Assembly: GCF_037325665.1 (NCBI RefSeq)
Contig: NC_090260.1
Coordinates: forward strand, 48,432,551 to 48,496,550
From: Littorina saxatilis
Lineage: Eukaryota; Mollusca; Gastropoda; Littorinimorpha; Littorinidae
Reading direction: 5' to 3'
DNA length: 64,000 bases
Part shown: piece by piece, positions 63,962 through 64,000 of the stretch
Position numbering within the stretch: position 1 is the first letter of the stretch
Layout: the number at the start of each line of letters is the position of its first letter
Program-made: the position numbers and the translations under genes
The notes under the pieces: model-generated
Told to the model about the DNA's origin: nothing
The model's input: only the letters and a program-made list of their open reading frames with translations
Database searches by the model: none

Positions 63962-64000
63962 CGAGTGGGGTTTCTCAACAGAAGCATCAGAGTACCATTA

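Overview
This window looks like repeat-dense, non-coding-rich DNA from an animal, most probably a mollusc and perhaps a marine gastropod. The reasons are spliced gene fragments with normal GT-AG borders, a long C2H2 zinc-finger gene, tRNA-headed SINE families that I associate with snail and cephalopod genomes, DIRS-type and Crypton-type tyrosine-recombinase elements, and many GA, CA, CT and CAA microsatellites. The organism call is inference; nothing here identifies a species.

Layout. 1-6.7 kb: a short zinc-finger-locus duplicate, a SINE, then a decayed DIRS-like element (about 1504-6700, minus strand) that encloses a 120-nt 5S rRNA-like sequence. 6.9-9.9 kb: a widely spaced inverted repeat enclosing GA arrays and an intact-looking Tc1 transposon. 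11.5-13.0 kb: a candidate small two-exon gene behind a CG-rich promoter-like patch. 13.6-26.5 kb: repeat families, SINEs, a duplicate of the 5' part of the zinc-finger locus carrying a perfect 93-bp hairpin, satellites and MITE-like elements. 27.2-30.4 kb: a MULE-like transposase fragment and a dead Tc1 copy. 31-35 kb: repeats rich in nuclear-receptor half-sites and a second intact Tc1 family, inserted in a SINE. 35.2-39.8 kb: a 4.7-kb palindrome with a 15-bp minisatellite at its centre. 40.8-44.2 kb: a nested repeat that contains a second, over 99% identical copy of the first Tc1 element. 45.6-51.1 kb: a Crypton-type tyrosine-recombinase gene split by a MITE and by a 3.8-kb foldback-like element with an 8-bp target duplication. 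52.6-55.3 kb: SINE clusters and a solo LTR. 56.5-59.0 kb: the main host gene, a minus-strand C2H2 protein with 14 fingers. 59.8-64 kb: a possible plus-strand gene end, with a DIRS fragment lying just upstream of its last two exons.

How the parts relate. Only the zinc-finger gene, the 12.6-kb exon and the 63.3-63.9-kb exons look like host coding sequence. Most of the rest records successive insertions, which can be ordered by nesting: Tc1 in SINE, solo LTR in SINE, Tc1 in an older repeat, MITE and foldback element in the Crypton, SINE in the zinc-finger array, and arm-specific insertions in the palindrome. The most unusual systems are the foldback element in the Crypton gene, the 4.7-kb palindrome with a flipped internal MITE, the 5S-like gene inside a DIRS-like element, and repeats that carry perfect DR1 and extended half-site hormone-receptor motifs.
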